From Haloplanus sp. GDY1 (GTDB lineage Archaea > Halobacteriota > Halobacteria > Halobacteriales > Haloferacaceae): a stretch of DNA of 64,000 nucleotides. Positions 61,564-64,000 of this stretch are shown here, in pieces. Made by a program: the position numbers and the translations under genes. Each line of letters opens with the position of its first letter. Positions within the stretch are counted from its first letter, which is position 1. Where the stretch lies: positions 1,674,001 through 1,738,000 of the forward strand of contig NZ_CP098514.1 in assembly GCF_023703775.1 (NCBI RefSeq), read 5' to 3'. Below the pieces are notes generated by a model. The model saw nothing but the letters and a program-made list of their open reading frames with translations. It did no database searches and was not told where the DNA came from.

Positions 61564-62013
61564 TCAGTCGCCGGCCGGAAACTTCCGACCACCGTCGGTG
61601 CCGACGGAGAGCGGGTCGTCCTGCCACTCGATGTCGAGGCTGTAGCGGGGGAGGTAGGGAGCCAGGTCGGCCGCCGACACGACGCCCCGGTAGCCCTCGT
61701 CGGTCACGACCGGCAGGTGCTTCACGCCCGCGGTCCGCATGCGCTCGGCGGCCTCACACACCGTCGAGTCCGGCGAAATCGTCGTCACCGGCGCCGACAT
61801 GATCGCCCGAACGGCCGGCCGGTCGGCCGTCTCCGCGACCATCGCCACCAGATCGGAGTCGGTGACGACGCCGACGACGTCCCCGTCCGCGAGGACCGGG
61901 AGGGCCGACACCGTCGCTCGACGGAGGTACGCCGCCGCCGCGGACGCGGACGTCCCGGGCGAAATCGTGGGCGGTTCGCGGAGGCCGACGGCGTCGACGG
62001 TCGTTCGGATCAT
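61564..62013 (-). CDS. Tandem CBS-domain protein
   Basis: A 149-residue CBS pair (about 12-60 and 72-125): ALPVLADGDVVGVVTDSDLV and HLPVVTDEGYRGVVSAADLA are the two signature strands. A C-terminal tail of 25 polar residues. Stand-alone sensor of adenine nucleotides by family knowledge. The ATG at 62013 has a TATA-like ATAAAAC about 30 bases upstream. It is the second CBS pair in the window. Confidence 0.85.
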   Translation of the reverse strand: MIRTTVDAVGLREPPTISPGTSASAAAAYLRRATVSALPVLADGDVVGVVTDSDLVAMVAETADRPAVRAIMSAPVTTISPDSTVCEAAERMRTAGVKHLPVVTDEGYRGVVSAADLAPYLPRYSLDIEWQDDPLSVGTDGGRKFPAGD

Positions 62014-62039
62014 CCGTGCGACACGATACCGATCGACGG

Positions 62040-62047
62040 CATAAAAC
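62040..62047 (-). promoter_or_regulatory. TATA box of the second CBS protein gene
   Basis: Reverse-strand GGTTTTAT about 28-35 bases upstream of the ATG at 62013. The region up to 62165 is unusually A/T-rich for this genome and shows no gene. Confidence 0.5.
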
Positions 62048-62164
62048 CTTGGTGGACATACACGTTACTAGTGATAATATTCCTAATAGATTCGTCGCTA
62101 TACGTCGGTTCGGCGTTCGTATCGTGGTCGAATCGCTCGTATTTTCGGACGTTCGGTTTCCACT

Positions 62165-62734
62165 TCACCGATCCGAGGGGGACGCAGGGGCCGGTCGGCG
62201 GTCGGCCACGGCCCCGCGGACGCCCCGGACGACGAACGTCGCGCGCGCCGCGCCGTCGGGGCCGCCGACGCGCACGTCGACGGCGACGGCGACGAGGGCG
62301 GTGGTGTTCGCGCGGGTCTGGGTGACGACTCCGTCCGTGGTGAGACAGGCGCCGAACGCGCGGTGGGGGCCGCGCGGGCAGTGCTCGGCGGCCCATCGAC
62401 GCGCCGCGCTGGCGTTGCGGGTCACCTCGACGGCCACGCCCCGCTCCGTCCCGGCGGATTCGACGGCGGCGACGGCCGGATCGAGTCGGTCGGTGGCGAC
62501 CTCGACCGCCAGTCGGTGTTCGTCGGCCGCGGTCCCGTTCGACACCGCACCGGTCGTCTCGGCCACCGACCGTTCGAGGACGCGCTTGCTCTCGGTCAGC
62601 GTCGTCCGCTCGTCGGCGGTGGCGGCCACGTCGCCCGCGTAGCCGAGTTGGGCGTACGCCAGAAGCATCGGGACGAGCGCGGTGACGACGACGGTGGCCG
62701 CGAGCAGGACGAGCTGACCGCGCCGGCGGGTCAT
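62165..62734 (-). CDS. Pilin-like secreted protein, last gene of the operon at the right edge
   Basis: A 189-residue protein that starts TRRRGQLVLLAATVVVTALVP, a class-III-like or archaellin-like signal segment (R-G-Q then hydrophobic helix), followed by an acidic outer domain with Asn-x-Thr sequons and two cysteines (EHCPRG and GACLTT). I recall this as the DUF7261-type member of a haloarchaeal pilin-like cluster. Start ATG 62734 overlaps the previous stop (ATGA). Confidence 0.72.
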   Translation of the reverse strand: MTRRRGQLVLLAATVVVTALVPMLLAYAQLGYAGDVAATADERTTLTESKRVLERSVAETTGAVSNGTAADEHRLAVEVATDRLDPAVAAVESAGTERGVAVEVTRNASAARRWAAEHCPRGPHRAFGACLTTDGVVTQTRANTTALVAVAVDVRVGGPDGAARATFVVRGVRGAVADRRPAPASPSDR

Positions 62735-63135
62735 CCGTACCACACCCAGACGGTGACGGAGCCGTGGCGCGTCGGCACCGTCGTCGATTCGGCGGTCGCC
62801 CGCGGCGGTCGGGGGTAGCCGAGCGTCCCGTGGGGCGTGTGGACCCGGAAGGCGACGTCCGCGGGCAGGAGATCCACGATGCGCTCCCTGGTGTCGGGAC
62901 GCGCGCGCTCGAACGACTCGGGCGAGCGGGCGAGCGCGACGAGCCGCGAGTCCCTGCCGTTCGGGGTCGGCTCCGAACCGAGGACCGTCGCGGTGTCACG
63001 GGCCAGGGCGTCGAGTCGCGGCTCCGCCGAGGGGTGGTCGGCCACGCCGACGGTGAATCCGGCGGCGATACCGACGACGAGGACGACCCCGATGGCGGCC
63101 TCGACGACCGACAGCGAGAGCTGTGCCCTAGGCAT
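62731..63135 (-). CDS. Pilin-like secreted protein
   Basis: A 134-residue protein starting MPRAQLSLSVVEAAIGVVLV, the A-Q-L-S-hydrophobic pattern seen in haloarchaeal pilin-like proteins, then an outer domain with a conserved DLLPADVAFRVHTPHG segment. I recall a DUF7262-type family. Overlaps the upstream gene by eight bases and the downstream gene by four. Confidence 0.72.
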   Translation of the reverse strand: MPRAQLSLSVVEAAIGVVLVVGIAAGFTVGVADHPSAEPRLDALARDTATVLGSEPTPNGRDSRLVALARSPESFERARPDTRERIVDLLPADVAFRVHTPHGTLGYPRPPRATAESTTVPTRHGSVTVWVWYG

Positions 63136-63799
63136 CGACGGTCACCGTGAGGATCCGCTCGTCGACGACGGGGCGCCGGTAGGTCACCTCGATCCGTCCG
63201 GTGGCGTTCGCTCCGGTGCCGACGCGGAGCGTGGTCGGCTCGTACCGCGAGAGCCGGACGGTCGCCGTGGTGTTCAGCCCCGCCCCGTCGTACAGGACGA
63301 CGCGACCGTCCGCGCTGACGGACCGGACGGTGGTGTTCGGGCCGGGATCGAGCGTGACGTTCGCGCGGCCGACGCCCCGCGGGATCCGGACGGTCGACCG
63401 CCGGGTGAGGTTGGCCGGCGTCACGACGACCCCCGATCGATCGACGACGACGACCGAGCGTCGAACCGTCCAGCCGCCGCCCGGCGACCCGCGGGAGACG
63501 AGGGTCCGACCGCCGAGCGCGACCCGCACGTCCCCCTCGGTCGCGGGGGGCGCGAGTTCGGCCAGTCGGCTCGCGTTCAGGGTCTCGACGCGCGAGTCGT
63601 TGAGCGCGTTCGCCCGCACCGTGATCGGCGAGTCGGCGGCGGTCAGGCGGTCGGCGACCGCGGCCGCGGCGTGGCGCTCGACGGGGTCCCGGTCGGCGCC
63701 GGCGAGCGCCGAGTCGGCGAGGCTCACGCCGACGACCGTCGCCCCCGTCAGCAGGACGAGGGCGACGGCGAGGGCGAGCAGGTTGGTCTGCCCCCTCAC
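63128..63799 (-). CDS. Pilin-like secreted protein
   Basis: A 223-residue protein with the start RGQTNLLALAVALVLLTGAT, a type IV pilin-like N terminus, and a beta-rich outer domain with several N-x-T/S sequons (NDSR, NASR, NLTR, NVT, NTTV, NTTAT, NATG). I recall it as DUF7263-type. The GTG at 63799 overlaps the stop of the gene to the right (GTGA). Confidence 0.72.
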   Translation of the reverse strand: MRGQTNLLALAVALVLLTGATVVGVSLADSALAGADRDPVERHAAAAVADRLTAADSPITVRANALNDSRVETLNASRLAELAPPATEGDVRVALGGRTLVSRGSPGGGWTVRRSVVVVDRSGVVVTPANLTRRSTVRIPRGVGRANVTLDPGPNTTVRSVSADGRVVLYDGAGLNTTATVRLSRYEPTTLRVGTGANATGRIEVTYRRPVVDERILTVTVDA

Positions 63800-64000
63800 G
63801 CGAGGATCACCCGGAGTCGGCCGTCGTCGCCGCGGATCCGGAGGACGGCCCGGTCGTCGCTCCGCCAGGAGCCCTCGACGGCGACGACCCGCGGGGGTAC
63901 CGCGAGGCGGAGGCGCCCGGAGAGGGCGGGGTCGGGGTGATCGAGGACGAGCGAGCGGTTCTCGACCCGGAGTCGGTAGGCCGCGCGGTCGATGGCACCC
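63796..64000 (-). CDS. C-terminal part of a further operon protein, cut by window edge
   Basis: About 67 codons remain, ending in TGA at 63796-63798. The residues are beta-rich (RLRVENRSLVLDHPDP and LRLAVPPRVVAVEGSW), consistent with the outer domain of another pilin-like protein. Start and N terminus lie outside the window. Confidence 0.6.
   Translation of the reverse strand, partial: GAIDRAAYRLRVENRSLVLDHPDPALSGRLRLAVPPRVVAVEGSWRSDDRAVLRIRGDDGRLRVILA

Noticed and set aside
1-64000. Mobile elements, prophage, restriction-modification or other defence islands
   Set aside because: No transposase, integrase, methylase-nuclease pair, att-like repeats or abrupt composition change was found; gene content is typical chromosomal core.

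Overview
The window is chromosomal DNA of a halophilic archaeon (class Halobacteria). Evidence: high G+C, strongly acidic proteins, archaeal ribosomal protein L15e and Rio2 kinase, Tat-exported lipoproteins, a halocyanin-type copper protein, HalOD1 and other haloarchaea-specific domains, TATA-box promoters with short or absent leaders, and the gene order ncsA - ftsZ2 - cdrS - cdrL next to cobalamin genes, which I recall from Haloferax-like genomes. There is no rRNA, tRNA, CRISPR array, insertion sequence or prophage that I can support. Coding density is very high: the longest stretch without a gene is about 210 bases (cdrL-cdrS), so no stretch exceeds 300 bases.

Layout. 1-6659: truncated ubaA (E1-like enzyme), a tungsten aldehyde oxidoreductase, ribosomal L15e, Rio2 kinase, a flavoprotein and a CBS protein. 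6656-13353: a tight reverse-strand phosphate operon pstS-pstC-pstA-pstB-phoU plus an AbrB/PhoU hybrid regulator. 13512-20925: a coiled-coil protein, lipoate ligase-like protein, peroxiredoxin-like protein, endonuclease IV, a secreted EEP-fold enzyme with a PGF-type C terminus, a methyltransferase, a haloarchaeal unknown and ncsA. 20977-23061: the division module ftsZ2-cdrS-cdrL, with a conspicuous array of GTAAGAC sites in the cdrS promoter. 23935-33262: corrinoid salvage and nucleotide-loop assembly genes (HAD hydrolase, cbiB, cobS, cobY, cobT-like, cobD, cbiZ, cobA, an unrelated-looking membrane protein, cbiP), most joined by 4-base stop/start overlaps.

33313-43585: a MinD-like ATPase with a coupled partner, HalOD1 and RecA-like/HTH proteins, a small zinc-ribbon membrane protein, a Moco-domain protein, DUF2249, a large surface protein, an HtrA-type protease, DsbA/FrnE, halocyanin, photolyase. 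43696-53856: aldo/keto reductase, a PduS/RnfC-like flavoprotein overlapping a 53-residue protein, ferritin-like protein, rhodanese/persulfide dioxygenase-like fusion, tartrate/D-malate dehydrogenase-type enzyme, AIM24, a winged-helix protein and azlCD, a K+ channel with RCK domains. 53926-62013: two histidine kinases, several hydrolases and small proteins, an SMR transporter, a CBS protein. 62165-64000: the end of an operon of pilin-like secreted proteins that runs off the right edge.

Most of this is ordinary core-genome content. The points most worth a second look are the repeated palindromic operator of the cdrS-ftsZ2 promoter, the HAD hydrolase that may fill the phosphatase gap in cobalamin assembly, the hybrid membrane protein embedded in the cobalamin genes, and the orphan PduS/RnfC-like protein without iron-sulfur motifs.
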